A stretch of DNA of 64,000 nucleotides. It comes from Anaerolineae bacterium (GTDB lineage: Bacteria; Chloroflexota; Anaerolineae; Promineifilales; Promineifilaceae). Location: positions 1-64,000 of the forward strand of contig JADLAX010000015.1 in the NCBI GenBank assembly GCA_020848035.1, given 5' to 3'. Shown here one piece after another: positions 9,295 through 17,425 of the stretch (its first letter is position 1; the number at the start of each line of letters is the position of its first letter). The position numbers and the translations under genes were made by a program. A model generated the notes under the pieces. It was not told the origin of the DNA, made no database searches, and saw only the letters and a program-made list of their open reading frames with translations.

Positions 9295-9991
9295 TGATTT
9301 GCAAATATCCGGCGCGGGCCAGTCCCCAGCCCAGGTAAACCGTGTTCCAAAAGTGCCACGCCTTGCCAAAGGTAGCCCAGCCAATCGTGACGGCAAACAG
9401 CACCAGCAAAATGCCAATCCGCACCCGCCCTTTGAACACCCCCCGGAACGAGGGGAAGGGAATGCGGCTGACCATCAAAATGCCGCATACCACCATGATG
9501 GGCATCAGCCAGCTGGCGGGCAATGTGTAGGTGAGAATGGTCATGTCGGAGACGACGGCGAGGGCCAGGGTGGCCCCGGCGGAGGAAATGGTAAGCCCGG
9601 CGGAGTCGCCCCGGCCGCTGGCTTTGGGCGGCAGCAGGTTAAAGCGGGCCAGCCGGTATGCCCCGGCCAGGGCAAAAAAGACGGCCAGCACGGCAATGAA
9701 GGTGGTGTCGGCCACATCGGCCAGGTACAGGTACATGAAGGCCAGCACCGTCGGCGCCGTGCCCAGGCTGACCATGTCTACCAGCGAGTCGAGCTGCAAG
9801 CCAAAGGCTGACCCGGCGTTGAAGTAGCGGGCCGATGCCCCATCAAATAGGTCCAAAATGAAGCTGGCCAGGATGAGAATACTGGCGGTGACCAGTTCAC
9901 CCGTGGCGGCCAGCAGAATGGAGACGATGCCGCAGGTGAGGGAAATAAAGGTGATGCTGTTGGGGATGAGGTATCGGTATTGACTATTCAT
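9287..9991 (-). CDS. pssA: CDP-diacylglycerol-serine O-phosphatidyltransferase
   Basis: A 234-residue integral membrane enzyme that makes phosphatidylserine from CDP-diacylglycerol and serine. The CDP-alcohol phosphotransferase signature is complete: DLFDGASAR, then G, then LDSLVD (D-x2-DG-x2-AR...G...D-x3-D). About six hydrophobic segments follow. ATG 9991 (MNSQYRYLIPN) overlaps the psd stop by 8 bases (ATGAATAG). Its product is the substrate of the decarboxylase encoded just upstream. Confidence 0.95.
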   Translation of the reverse strand: MNSQYRYLIPNSITFISLTCGIVSILLAATGELVTASILILASFILDLFDGASARYFNAGSAFGLQLDSLVDMVSLGTAPTVLAFMYLYLADVADTTFIAVLAVFFALAGAYRLARFNLLPPKASGRGDSAGLTISSAGATLALAVVSDMTILTYTLPASWLMPIMVVCGILMVSRIPFPSFRGVFKGRVRIGILLVLFAVTIGWATFGKAWHFWNTVYLGWGLARAGYLQINE

Positions 9992-10673
9992 GATTTTGGG
10001 CCAGTTGGGCAATGGGGGTGATGCCGCCGGTGACCCTGTCGCCGACTTTGACGAGCATGGTGGCTGAAGGCGGCAGGAAAAGATCGACGCGGGAGCTGAA
10101 GCGGATGAGGCCAAAGCGCTGGCCGGTTTGCACCGCATCGCCCGGCTTGAGGAAGTTGACGCAGCGGCGGGCCAGGATACCCGCGATTTGTTTGGTGAGG
10201 AGACGGCCGTATCCCTCCGATTCGGTCACCATGGCAATGTACTCGTTCACTTCAGAGGCTTCGGGCCGGAAGGCTTGTAAAAATTTGCCCGGCTGATGCT
10301 GCACCAGGAGCACCTTGCCCGCCAGCGGCACCCGCTGCACGTGCACGTCGGTGATGTCCAGGAACATGCTCATACGAATGGCTTCAGCTTGCAGGTAGCG
10401 GCCTTCGGTTTCGCTGACAATTTCCACCACTTCGCCGTCGCCAGGGCCTAGCACCAGCCCCGGTTTGGCTTCCACCTTTCGGTTGGGATCGCGAAAAAAG
10501 TAGAGGATGAGCAGCCAGAGGAAGGCAGTTAGAAGCAAAAACAGCCCGGTGGCCCAGTTGGTAAATTGGAACCAGAGGAAAACGGCCGTTGCCAGCAAAA
10601 TCGTAAAAAAAGCAATCGTGCCCCCGCCGCCTTCGGCAAAAGGCCAGGCACGATCCCTGCCATAATTTGTCAT
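9984..10673 (-). CDS. psd: Phosphatidylserine decarboxylase, short archaeal-type form
   Basis: A 229-residue protein with two N-terminal membrane segments, then the Psd core: YFFRDPNR, GPGDGEVV, MSMFLDITDVHVQRVPLAG and, near the end, IRFSSRVDLFLP. It converts phosphatidylserine to phosphatidylethanolamine. Psd enzymes cut themselves at a Gly-Ser (LGST or FGSR) to form the pyruvoyl group. Here the Gly is replaced by Ser (FSSR), which is unusual and could affect processing. ATG 10673 begins MTNYGRD. It is the first gene of the minus-strand operon psd-pssA-DUF374-DUF374. Confidence 0.9.
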   Translation of the reverse strand: MTNYGRDRAWPFAEGGGGTIAFFTILLATAVFLWFQFTNWATGLFLLLTAFLWLLILYFFRDPNRKVEAKPGLVLGPGDGEVVEIVSETEGRYLQAEAIRMSMFLDITDVHVQRVPLAGKVLLVQHQPGKFLQAFRPEASEVNEYIAMVTESEGYGRLLTKQIAGILARRCVNFLKPGDAVQTGQRFGLIRFSSRVDLFLPPSATMLVKVGDRVTGGITPIAQLAQNHE

Positions 10674-10685
10674 CGTTAAAATCAA

Positions 10686-10750
10686 TTCACAGATTTCACA
10701 GATTGCGCAGATTGAAAGGCAAAAATCTGGGGAATCTGCGTCATCTGGGG
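10686..10750. repeat. Period-9 inverted array (CAGAT / ATCTG)
   Basis: Three 9-base units ending in CAGAT (TTCACAGAT twice, TGCGCAGAT) are followed by three units carrying ATCTG (AATCTGGGG, AATCTGCGT, CATCTGGGG). The halves are complementary. It lies between the divergent psd operon and the gene at 10879. Confidence 0.75.
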
Positions 10751-10878
10751 CGAAATACTTTGTTGAAGATCGTCGAAGCGGCGGCATTGTAACATTGCCA
10801 CCAGACAGGGGCAAGGTAGGGAGATCGTTGCCCAAACATCGTTCGCCGCGGGTACGGCCGTTTGGTAAACTTGCGCCT

Positions 10879-12225
10879 ATGATGAAACAAAAATCAACCT
10901 TCATTTGGGTGGGCCTGGTGGCGCTGCTGGTGGTGATTGCGGCCGTTTTTTTGGGCAACCGCTTGCTCAACGGCAATGGCAGCCTGCTGCGCAACGTGCA
11001 GGTGAGCCAGCGTGAAATCAGCCCCAACGCCGATGGCGACACCGATGCCACTTCGATCTCTTACGAAATTTCGCGCAACGCCACCGTCTCCATTTATTTT
11101 GTGAATGAAGCGGGCGATCGTTTTTTCTTCCGCGAGGACAAAGCACGCGGCGCGGGTGAGTACAGCGTGACGTTTAGCGGCGTGGTGGACCCGTACACCC
11201 TGCCCGGTGACCAGATTGAAGGGGAAATTTTGGCGCGATTGCTGCAAGACGGCCGTTACACCTGGGTTGTCAGCGCCACCGATGAGGATGGAGATACCGA
11301 AACCCAAGAGGGTGAACTGCTCATCGTCGATGCCGACCCGCTGCTGCCGGACGTTCGCGATTTTGCCCTGGACAAAACGGTTTTTACGCCGAACCGCGAC
11401 GGCCTTGATGACCGGGTGCAGCCGGTCTTTTACCTGGCCAAAGATGTGGCCCAGGTGCGGGTCTTTTTGCAGATGCCCGATGGCAGCGAAGAGCACATCA
11501 GCGAATTTGAGGGTGTGGTGGAACCAAACGCCGAAGGGTGGCACAAATACGATTACGAAGGTGGCGTTGATGAAGGGGCTACGCCGCCACCTGACGGCAC
11601 CTATCCGCTCATCGTCATTGCCCAGGATTTGGAAGGGCAGCAGGTGCGGGTGGAGCAGCCGCTGACGATCCAGTTTGGCGGCGTGCCGCGGGTGCGGGTT
11701 GTGTCGCCCCCGGCGGGGGATACGGTGAGTTGGGAGAATACGGCCGTTCCCCTCTGCGGCATCTTTACCTTTACCCTGACGGTGGAAAACTACGGCACCA
11801 CGCCCATCCGCACCAGCGGCCCCATGCCCGGCACCCTGTACGATTCTGACTGGAATTACAACACCCTGGGCTGGTTCACCAAACCGGGTGTGTTCCGCCT
11901 GGGCATCGGCTTTGAAAACGAGCTGACCAACTACCCCTTCCGCTTTGCCCTGGGCAGCCCGGACGAACTGGAGGTGATCGATGGCTACACCTACCTCATG
12001 CCCGGCGCGCGGGCCACGGTCACTGGCAGCATCCGCATGGTGGACGACTTCGGCGACCGCAATCCGCAAACCGTTTGGGCCGGGTTGATCCACGAAGATG
12101 TGCAGGTGGTTAACGCCTACGAGCGCGTCGATCCGCAGGCGCTGACGGTGGACCTGCCCGACGAAGGCAACCGGCCCACGTGCGAACCGCGCGAAGTACC
12201 GGCGTGGCCGGTGGAGGGGGAGTAA
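10879..12225 (+). CDS. Membrane-anchored extracytoplasmic beta-domain protein, function unknown
   Basis: A 448-residue protein. One N-terminal hydrophobic segment (about residues 8-25) anchors or exports it. Next come two FlgD/Ig-like modules built around the phrases ISPNADGDTDATSISYEISRN and FTPNRDGLDDRVQPVFYL, which are typical of C-terminal secretion or FlgD-like folds with Asn-Asp-Asp metal loops. A C-terminal beta-rich domain (about residues 285-435) has no clear family. It is probably a cell-surface protein. Start ATG ATG at 10879 has no clear ribosome-binding site. The gene is separated from its neighbours by repeats. Confidence 0.7.
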   Translation: MMKQKSTFIWVGLVALLVVIAAVFLGNRLLNGNGSLLRNVQVSQREISPNADGDTDATSISYEISRNATVSIYFVNEAGDRFFFREDKARGAGEYSVTFSGVVDPYTLPGDQIEGEILARLLQDGRYTWVVSATDEDGDTETQEGELLIVDADPLLPDVRDFALDKTVFTPNRDGLDDRVQPVFYLAKDVAQVRVFLQMPDGSEEHISEFEGVVEPNAEGWHKYDYEGGVDEGATPPPDGTYPLIVIAQDLEGQQVRVEQPLTIQFGGVPRVRVVSPPAGDTVSWENTAVPLCGIFTFTLTVENYGTTPIRTSGPMPGTLYDSDWNYNTLGWFTKPGVFRLGIGFENELTNYPFRFALGSPDELEVIDGYTYLMPGARATVTGSIRMVDDFGDRNPQTVWAGLIHEDVQVVNAYERVDPQALTVDLPDEGNRPTCEPREVPAWPVEGE

Positions 12226-12247
12226 TGACCCTCACCCTGGCCTAAAT

Positions 12248-12327
12248 ACCCTCACCCCAGCCCTCTCCCAGAGGGAGAGGGGGCAGAAATTTCCTCCCCT
12301 TAGGAAGGGGAGGGTCAGGGTGGGGGT
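12248..12327. repeat. 80-bp interspersed hairpin element, copy 1
   Basis: The element begins ACCCTCACCCCAGCCCTCTC and ends CAGGGTGGGGGT. It contains two internal hairpins (CCCTCTCCC/GGGAGAGGG and CCTCCCCTTAGGAAGGGGAGG). The same element lies in the opposite orientation at 42317-42395. It has no coding capacity. Confidence 0.85.
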
Positions 12328-12366
12328 TGTTTTTGTTAGCTGTCCGTTAACCCGGGGGAATTTTGA

Positions 12367-12395
12367 TTGGCGGGCGAGGGCCGACACGGTACACT
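12367..12395 (+). promoter_or_regulatory. Putative sigma-70 promoter
   Basis: TTGGCG and TACACT are separated by exactly 17 bases, upstream of the PhnD-like lipoprotein gene. The predicted transcript start is near 12402, just before a terminator-like hairpin. Confidence 0.45.
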
Positions 12396-12410
12396 AACAT
12401 CAGTTAACAG

Positions 12411-12448
12411 GAGGTTGCCCAGTTGCCCAGCTGTGGCAGCCTCTTTTT
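12411..12448 (+). terminator. Leader hairpin with T-run (terminator or attenuator)
   Basis: GAGGTTGCC (12411-12419) pairs with GGCAGCCTC (12435-12443), with one G-U pair, and is followed directly by TTTTT. It lies after the putative promoter and only 17 bases before the lipoprotein start. It may be an attenuator, or simply the end of the upstream transcript. The loop repeats GTTGCCCA twice (period 8). Confidence 0.55.
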
Positions 12449-12465
12449 CATGAATGGGTTAAACA

Positions 12466-13659
12466 ATGCGGCGCTTTTGGGGTTTGGCAATTGTGGTCAT
12501 TGTGTTTGGTCTGGTGGCGGCCTGTGCTTCGTCGCCTGCACCCACGGTGGTGGAAGTGACCCGGTTGGTGCCTGGACCAACGGCCGTTACCTCCACCGAC
12601 CCCATCGAAGTGGAAATTGAAGTGACGCGGGTGGTCACCGAAACGGTGACTCTGGTGGAAACGGTGAGCGCCGAACGGCCGTCACCCGGTTCAGCCGAAC
12701 GGCCGTTTCAGCTTTTGTTTGCCCCGGTGGTGGAGACGGCCGTCATCAGCCGCCGCGCCCAGGTGCTGGCCGATTGGCTGACTGCGCAGACCGGGCAGCA
12801 GTTCCAGGTGGGTGTGTTGGACAACGAGCAGCGGGTAATTGATCTGCTGTGCGCCGCCCCCGCCGAAACAATTGGCTTTTTAACAGCCGTGGGCGTGGCC
12901 CTGGCCAATCAGCAGTGTGGGGCACAGGTGGTGAGTACGGCCGTACAAAACAACGGCCTCAGCTGGCAGGCGGGCATGATCGTGGTGCGCCGCGATAGCA
13001 ACATCACCTCCCTGGCCGATTTAGATGGCAAAAGCTGGGCCATTCCCGATGCCGCCAGCGTGCCCAACAACTGGTATTTCCAGGCGCTGCTGGCCGCGCA
13101 GGGCATTGAGCCGGGCGAAATTGTGACGGTGCCGGGCGACAACACAGCGATGCTGGCCGTGTTGAACGGCGAGGTCGATTTTGCCACTGGCACCTACTGG
13201 CCGCCGATCCTGCCGTTTGAAATGCGCGACTGGGTGTTTGGCGAGGACGATCCCGAAATCTGGCGGCAGACGGGCGCGTCGCCCAGCCGCAGCGGCGTGG
13301 GCTTTGTGGTGGTGCTGGGTCGGCCAGACCAGGGCGGCTACCGCGTGCGCGATGCGCGCTCCGGCGTTTTCGATACCAACGAAGCCATCTTCGACGAGAC
13401 GCGCATTTTGACCCTCAGCGCGGCCATCCCGGCCGACTCGGTGGCCGTGGGCGGGGCACTGCCGTTTAGCCTGGCACAGCAGCTGGGGCCGCTGCTCACT
13501 GAATTTGCCGCCTCGGCAGCCTGTGCCGAATCGCTATGTGCGCCCGATTTTTATGGCTGGTTGGGGTTGGCAACGGCCGTGCCCGCCAGCTACGATCCGG
13601 TCCACTTTGTCATCGACACCCTGGGCTGGACGGATGAAGCGCTTTTGATTACCAAGTAG
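12466..13659 (+). CDS. PhnD-like phosphate/phosphonate-type binding lipoprotein
   Basis: A 397-residue secreted protein. The signal peptide ends in the lipobox LVAAC (Cys20). After a Thr/Val/Glu-rich linker comes a PhnD/TauA-type type-2 periplasmic-binding fold: LFAPVVETAVISRRAQVLADWL, IGFLTAVGVALANQQ, SLADLDGKSWAIPDAASVPNNWY and LAVLNGEVDFATGTYW. Members bind phosphonate, phosphite or other small anions. No permease or ATPase gene is adjacent, so it may be an orphan binding or sensory lipoprotein. The start lacks a strong ribosome-binding site. Its stop codon lies inside a hairpin. Confidence 0.83.
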   Translation: MRRFWGLAIVVIVFGLVAACASSPAPTVVEVTRLVPGPTAVTSTDPIEVEIEVTRVVTETVTLVETVSAERPSPGSAERPFQLLFAPVVETAVISRRAQVLADWLTAQTGQQFQVGVLDNEQRVIDLLCAAPAETIGFLTAVGVALANQQCGAQVVSTAVQNNGLSWQAGMIVVRRDSNITSLADLDGKSWAIPDAASVPNNWYFQALLAAQGIEPGEIVTVPGDNTAMLAVLNGEVDFATGTYWPPILPFEMRDWVFGEDDPEIWRQTGASPSRSGVGFVVVLGRPDQGGYRVRDARSGVFDTNEAIFDETRILTLSAAIPADSVAVGGALPFSLAQQLGPLLTEFAASAACAESLCAPDFYGWLGLATAVPASYDPVHFVIDTLGWTDEALLITK

Positions 13660-13683
13660 GGGTGGTTCGCGAATCGCCCCTAC
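13656..13683. repeat. 28-bp near-perfect palindrome spanning a stop codon
   Basis: GTAGGGG (13656-13662) pairs with CCCCTAC (13677-13683), and the centre GGTTCGCGAATC extends the stem with one G-T pair. The stop codon of the lipoprotein gene (TAG) is inside the first arm. Confidence 0.8.
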
Positions 13684-13696
13684 CAACGGTTTTTTT

Positions 13697-14608
13697 ATGA
13701 TTGATGTTGCGGTGATTATCGTTAGCTGGAACGTGCGGGACTACCTGGTGCAGTGCCTGCGCTCGGTGTTTGCCGATTTGCAGCGTTCCCGGCTGCGCGG
13801 TGAGGTGTGGGTGGTGGATAACGCCTCGACCGACGGGACGGCCGATCTGGTGCGCTCCCTGTTCCCCAACGTGCACCTCATTGCCAATGAGCACAATCCC
13901 GGCTTTGGTGCGGCGAACAACCAGGGCATGGCCGCGGCCAAGGCCTACGCACCGCGCTATTACTTTTTGCTCAACCCGGACACCAAAGTGCAGCCCGGCG
14001 CGCTGTTTGAACTGATCAACACCCTGGAAGAGCATCCCGACGGCGGCATGGCTGGGGCGCGGCTGGTGTATGGCGACGGCCGTTTCCAACCCAGCGCCTT
14101 CTACTTCCCTGGCCTGCGCCAGCTGGCGTTTGATCTGTTCCCGCTGCCCGCCCGCTTTTACGAGAGCCGCTGGAACGGCCGTTATCCCCAGGCCAAACTG
14201 GCCCGTGACGGCGAACCATTCGCTATCGATCATCCGTTGGGAGCGACGATGATGGTACGCGCCGACGTGGCCGAGGCCACCAACGGCTTCGATGAATCGT
14301 TCCACATGTACTGCGAGGAGATCGACTGGAGTTGGCGCATCCAGGCGGCGGGGTGGCGCATTTACGTGGTGCCCGCTGCCGAAATTGTGCATTACGGCGG
14401 CGAGAGCACCCGCCAGGTGCCCGCCACCTCCGTGATCAACTTGTGGCAGAGCCGGGCCCAGCTGTATGCGGAGATGTACGGCCGTGTCAAACTGTTCATT
14501 GCCAGCAAGATGGTGCAGCTGGCCATGCGCCGCCGCGCCAAAAAAGCCACCGATCCGCAGATGAAGCAGGCGTACGAAACGATCATCCAAATCTGGCGCG
14601 GTATTTGA
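13697..14608 (+). CDS. Family-2 glycosyltransferase (rhamnosyltransferase-like)
   Basis: A 303-residue GT-A fold enzyme with VAVIIVSWN, VVDNASTDGTADLV, NPGFGAANNQGM, the metal-binding LLNPDTKV and the acceptor-side block FDESFHMYCEEIDWSWR. These are the marks of WbbL/RfbF-type GT2 enzymes that add a sugar to a lipid-linked or cell-surface glycan. The start ATG 13697 lies soon after the palindrome. A second GT2 gene follows in the same direction after a hairpin, which suggests a small surface-glycan unit. Donor and acceptor are unknown. Confidence 0.9.
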   Translation: MIDVAVIIVSWNVRDYLVQCLRSVFADLQRSRLRGEVWVVDNASTDGTADLVRSLFPNVHLIANEHNPGFGAANNQGMAAAKAYAPRYYFLLNPDTKVQPGALFELINTLEEHPDGGMAGARLVYGDGRFQPSAFYFPGLRQLAFDLFPLPARFYESRWNGRYPQAKLARDGEPFAIDHPLGATMMVRADVAEATNGFDESFHMYCEEIDWSWRIQAAGWRIYVVPAAEIVHYGGESTRQVPATSVINLWQSRAQLYAEMYGRVKLFIASKMVQLAMRRRAKKATDPQMKQAYETIIQIWRGI

Positions 14609-14611
14609 AGA

Positions 14612-14654
14612 CGTGAAACGTGAAACGTGACCCTTTCACGTTTCACGTTTCACG
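14612..14654. repeat. Perfect 19-bp inverted repeat of GTGAAAC heptads
   Basis: The arm at 14612-14630 is built from 7-base units (CGTGAAA twice, then CGTGA). Its exact reverse complement lies at 14636-14654, with a 5-base loop. Related arrays lie at 39029, 44913 and 63425. Confidence 0.92.
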
Positions 14655-14701
14655 CATCCTTTGTTCTGTTCAATCCAGGCATTCTTTGATACAACTCCCC
14701 C

Positions 14702-15460
14702 ATGACCACACACCCGCAAGAATTAACGGCCGTCATCCTCACCCTCAATGAAGCCAGCCACATTGCCGACTGCATCCAGTCGCTAAGCTGGGCCGACCGG
14801 GTGGTGGTATTTGATTCGTATAGTGAAGATGGTACGGCCGTTCTCGCCCAAACCGCCGGGGCCGAACTGCACCAATCGAAGTTTGAAAATTACGCCCAGC
14901 AGCGCAATGCCGCCCTGGATGCCCTGCACACCGACTGGGTCTTCTTTGTTGATGCCGACGAGCGGGGTACGCCGGAGCTGGGCCAGGAAATTCGCCAGGT
15001 GATGGCCGAACGGCCGGAGCGTGGCTGGTACGTGCCGCGGCACAACTACATCTTTGGCCGACTCACGCGCGGCGCGGGCTGGTTCCCCGACCACCAACTG
15101 CGCCTTTTCAAACACGGCTGCGTGCGCTACGAGCGCCCCGTGCACGAAATTGCCGTGGTCGATGGCGCGGTTGGCTATTTGGAACGGCCGTTGACCCACT
15201 ACAACTATCGCGATCTGGCCCACTTCCGTGCCAAGCAGCGCGCCTACACCAGCTACGACGCCCGCATCCTCTACGACCAGGGCGTCAAGCCCAAGCCGCG
15301 CAACTACATTTTGCAGCCGCTGCGCCACTTTTACTGGCGTTTTGTCACCCTGCGCGGTTACCAGGACGGCCTGCACGGTTTGCGCCTCAGCCTGTACATG
15401 ACGTACTATGAGTGGGTGAAGTACCGCAAGTTGGGCTGGTTTTGGCGGAAAAATAAGTAG
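14702..15460 (+). CDS. Family-2 glycosyltransferase (WaaE/KdtX-like)
   Basis: A 252-residue enzyme with TAVILTLNEASHIADCIQSL, VVVFDSYSEDGTAVLA, the metal-binding FVDADER, HNYIFGRLTRGAGWFPDHQLRLF and HYNYRDLAHF. This combination is typical of the WaaE/KdtX-like branch of GT2, which in other bacteria adds glucose or heptose to lipid-anchored glycans. A membrane-associated C-terminus is likely. With the preceding GT2 it probably serves a cell-surface glycan. The sugar specificity is unknown. Confidence 0.9.
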   Translation: MTTHPQELTAVILTLNEASHIADCIQSLSWADRVVVFDSYSEDGTAVLAQTAGAELHQSKFENYAQQRNAALDALHTDWVFFVDADERGTPELGQEIRQVMAERPERGWYVPRHNYIFGRLTRGAGWFPDHQLRLFKHGCVRYERPVHEIAVVDGAVGYLERPLTHYNYRDLAHFRAKQRAYTSYDARILYDQGVKPKPRNYILQPLRHFYWRFVTLRGYQDGLHGLRLSLYMTYYEWVKYRKLGWFWRKNK

Positions 15461-15462
15461 GG

Positions 15463-15557
15463 AAGTGAGAAGTCAGAAGTGGCAAGTAATCAGGTAATTA
15501 ACCAGTTACCCAGTTATCCAATTACTCAATTACTCAATTACTCAATTACTCAATTAC
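15463..15557. repeat. Period-7 then period-8 degenerate tandem array
   Basis: The first part is heptads (GTGAGAA, GTCAGAA, GTGGCAA). From about 15483 it is octads with the core CAAT/CAGT, ending in several near-identical copies of CAATTACT. GTAATT on the left can pair with AATTAC on the right. It lies directly before the small gene at 15572 and can be misread as an N-terminal extension of it. Confidence 0.85.
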
Positions 15558-15571
15558 AAAGGTTTTTTCTC

Positions 15572-15808
15572 ATGGAATCAGTTGGCGTAGATTGCCGCTT
15601 TGGCCAGGATGGTTTGGTGCAGGTGAAGCAGGTGCAGATGAACGGCCGTTGGCTGCCTGTCGGTCAGGGACGGCAGTGGGTGGATGAAAACGGCCGTCAC
15701 GTGCTCATCATGCTGCCGGGCAGCGAGGTGCGTGAATTGGTGCTCCAGCCGGGTACGCTGCGCTGGGGGTTGGTGCCGGTCAGGGGTGGCGGGGTAACGG
15801 CCGTCTGA
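15572..15808 (+). CDS. Small hypothetical protein, 78 residues
   Basis: The protein starts MESVGVDCRF and looks like one small beta-rich domain: VKQVQMNGRWLPVGQGRQWVDENGRHVLIMLPG. I do not recognise a family. The coding call rests on good codon use and on two ACGGCCGT octamers read as Asn-Gly-Arg. ATG 15572 was chosen because the reading frame upstream is repeat DNA. No clear ribosome-binding site is seen. Confidence 0.55.
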   Translation: MESVGVDCRFGQDGLVQVKQVQMNGRWLPVGQGRQWVDENGRHVLIMLPGSEVRELVLQPGTLRWGLVPVRGGGVTAV

Positions 15809-15846
15809 TTCCCGCTCTCTGCAAATTTTTTGCCCAGACGGGTGGT

Positions 15847-16329
15847 TTAGGCCGCCTGGCTCAGCGTCAGCTTTAATTCAATTTCGTCTCCGTACATTTC
15901 TCCAGTTGGTTCAAAGCCCAACCGTTTATAAAACCCTTCAGGGCTGGATTCGCCCCGGCCGCAGCTGGTATACAGCTCGGGAATACCTTGGGCTTGCAGC
16001 TGAGCCAGCAGCCGTTTCAGCGCCAGACGGCCGTAACCCTTCCCCTGGTTTGGCCCAGCAATCATAAAGCGCCACAAAAAAATGCCGGGGCAGTCAATCC
16101 CGTCGTCGTAATCGGAGCCGGTGTGCAGCAGCACAAAGCCGATGGGCATATCGTCGGCATAGATGGCGCGCATCCAGGCATTGTCGGCAAAGTGGGCCTG
16201 GGCGATGGAAATGGCATTGTCGCTCACCATTTTTCGCTGCGCGGTAGACAATGTTTCGCTTAATTTGCAGATGGGAATCACGGTTTGGGCCGTAATGCGT
16301 TTGAAGTGGATATCGGGAACAAGTTCCAT
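15847..16329 (-). CDS. GNAT-family N-acetyltransferase
   Basis: A 160-residue enzyme with the acetyl-CoA-binding motif A of GNATs: FLWRFMIAGPNQGKGYGRLALKRLLAQL (Q-x-x-G-x-G/A), preceded by PIGFVLLHTG and followed by YTSCGRGESSPEGFYKRLGFEPTGEMYGDEIEL. It probably acetylates a small amine, peptide or polyamine. ATG 16329 follows GAGGAA at a fitting distance; an upstream in-frame ATG at 16362 has none. The C-terminus faces the small gene at 15572. Confidence 0.9.
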   Translation of the reverse strand: MELVPDIHFKRITAQTVIPICKLSETLSTAQRKMVSDNAISIAQAHFADNAWMRAIYADDMPIGFVLLHTGSDYDDGIDCPGIFLWRFMIAGPNQGKGYGRLALKRLLAQLQAQGIPELYTSCGRGESSPEGFYKRLGFEPTGEMYGDEIELKLTLSQAA

Positions 16330-16443
16330 GTTTGTATTCCTCGGTGAAGGGGATGGGTACACCCTTCTTTATCTCTAAATTATATATCGCTGCACATAGA
16401 AGTCGGCCAGATTTTAGCTACGATAAGTACATGGCAGAATGAT

Positions 16444-16465
16444 TTTGTGCCCCGTCAGGCACAAA
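16444..16465. promoter_or_regulatory. Short hairpin in the leader of the stress-protein gene
   Basis: TTTGTGCC (16444-16451) pairs with GGCACAAA (16458-16465) around a 6-base loop, about 75 bases before ATG 16542. It could be a regulatory leader element. No T-run follows. Confidence 0.4.
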
Positions 16466-16541
16466 TCGGCCCTGAAGGAGCAGTTTGCTGGATGGATAAA
16501 GTTAACGTCCATTCAACTCAACCAAAAAGGAGATTGTGACG

Positions 16542-17129
16542 ATGAAAACAACAGTAAGTGCCTTGTATGACAACAGAACAGATGCCGCCAATGCCGTCCG
16601 CGCCCTGACTGACAGCGGCATCCTGCGCGATGACATTAGCGTGGTGGCCAGCGATGCGGCTGGTGAATACAGTCAATATCACGGCCAGGATATGCCCGCC
16701 GACGATACCCTCGAAGGGGTCGCTTCGGGTGCCCTGATCGGTGGGGTAGGTGGTTTGCTGGTTGGTCTGGCTGCCCTGGCCATCCCTGGGATTGGCCCGG
16801 TGATTGCGGCGGGTCCGATTGCCGCGGCCGTTGCCGGTGCTGGTATCGGGGCGGTAACCGGGGGCATTGTTGGTGCCCTGGTGGACCTGGGCGTAGACGA
16901 AGACAGCGCGGGCTATTACGCCGAAGGGGTACGTCGCGGCGGTACGTTGGTGACGGTGCACGTAGATGAGCGCATGGCCAGCGGCGTCGCTGAACTCCTG
17001 GATGATTACGATCCGGTAGACCTGGAAAGCCGCGCTGATCGCTGGCGTGAGGAAGGCTGGACGACCTACGACCCGGAGGCCGAGCCGTATACGGTAGAGC
17101 AAATTCGGCGAGAGCGCGTACGCTACTAA
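16542..17129 (+). CDS. GSP-17M-like protein with glycine-zipper membrane segment
   Basis: A 195-residue protein. The N-terminus (MKTTVSALYDNRTDAANAVRALTDSGILRDDISVV) is the heat-induced stress protein YflT/GSP-17M-type alpha/beta domain. The middle (about residues 60-115) is Gly/Ala-rich and hydrophobic with repeated GGxxG spacing, like glycine-zipper membrane hairpins. The C-terminus is acidic. ATG 16542 follows AAAAAGGAG with normal spacing. A role in membrane or stress response is likely but not defined. A strong bidirectional terminator follows. Confidence 0.8.
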   Translation: MKTTVSALYDNRTDAANAVRALTDSGILRDDISVVASDAAGEYSQYHGQDMPADDTLEGVASGALIGGVGGLLVGLAALAIPGIGPVIAAGPIAAAVAGAGIGAVTGGIVGALVDLGVDEDSAGYYAEGVRRGGTLVTVHVDERMASGVAELLDDYDPVDLESRADRWREEGWTTYDPEAEPYTVEQIRRERVRY

Positions 17130-17147
17130 ACCAAACGAGCGCTTTGC

Positions 17148-17402
17148 TCAACAGTAACTAAAAACAAGAAGGGATTGGTTTGATGACCAATCCCTTCTTG
17201 TTTCGGCCGTGCGGGTCTCGCAGTTGATCAGGTGGGCCAGCACTTCGGTCATGGCGCGTTTGCCTGGCGCGGGTGCCTGCCGCAGCTGTTCGTCTGTCCA
17301 GCGGCTGGCGGCTTTTTCCAGCACTTCCGTTGTGCTGGACAGTAGTTCCAGGACCGTGGCAATGTTGGCCGGGGTTGGTTTTGTTGACAGTGAAATTTTC
17401 AT
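17148..17402 (-). pseudogene. DinB-like protein, truncated remnant
   Basis: The 84 residues begin like a DinB/DUF664-type four-helix protein (TPANIATVLELLSSTTEVLEKA, then DEQLRQAPAPGKRAMTEVLAHLINCE). After about residue 62 the sequence stops resembling the family and runs into a terminator hairpin. Full proteins are about 150-170 residues, so the C-terminal half is missing. No ribosome-binding site is evident. A complete DinB-like gene is present at 59765. Confidence 0.65.
17162..17203. terminator. Strong 18-bp hairpin terminator
   Basis: AAACAAGAAGGGATTGGT (17162-17179) is repeated inverted at 17186-17203 with a 6-base loop, flanked by A- and T-runs. It ends the stress-protein transcript and overlaps the 3' end of the DinB remnant. 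Confidence 0.9.
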
Positions 17403-17425
17403 ATGGAGGTGGCGTGATCGGTCGT

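Noticed and set aside
15479..15571. N-terminal extension of the 78-residue protein.
   Set aside because: The extension is a translation of the period-8 repeat array.
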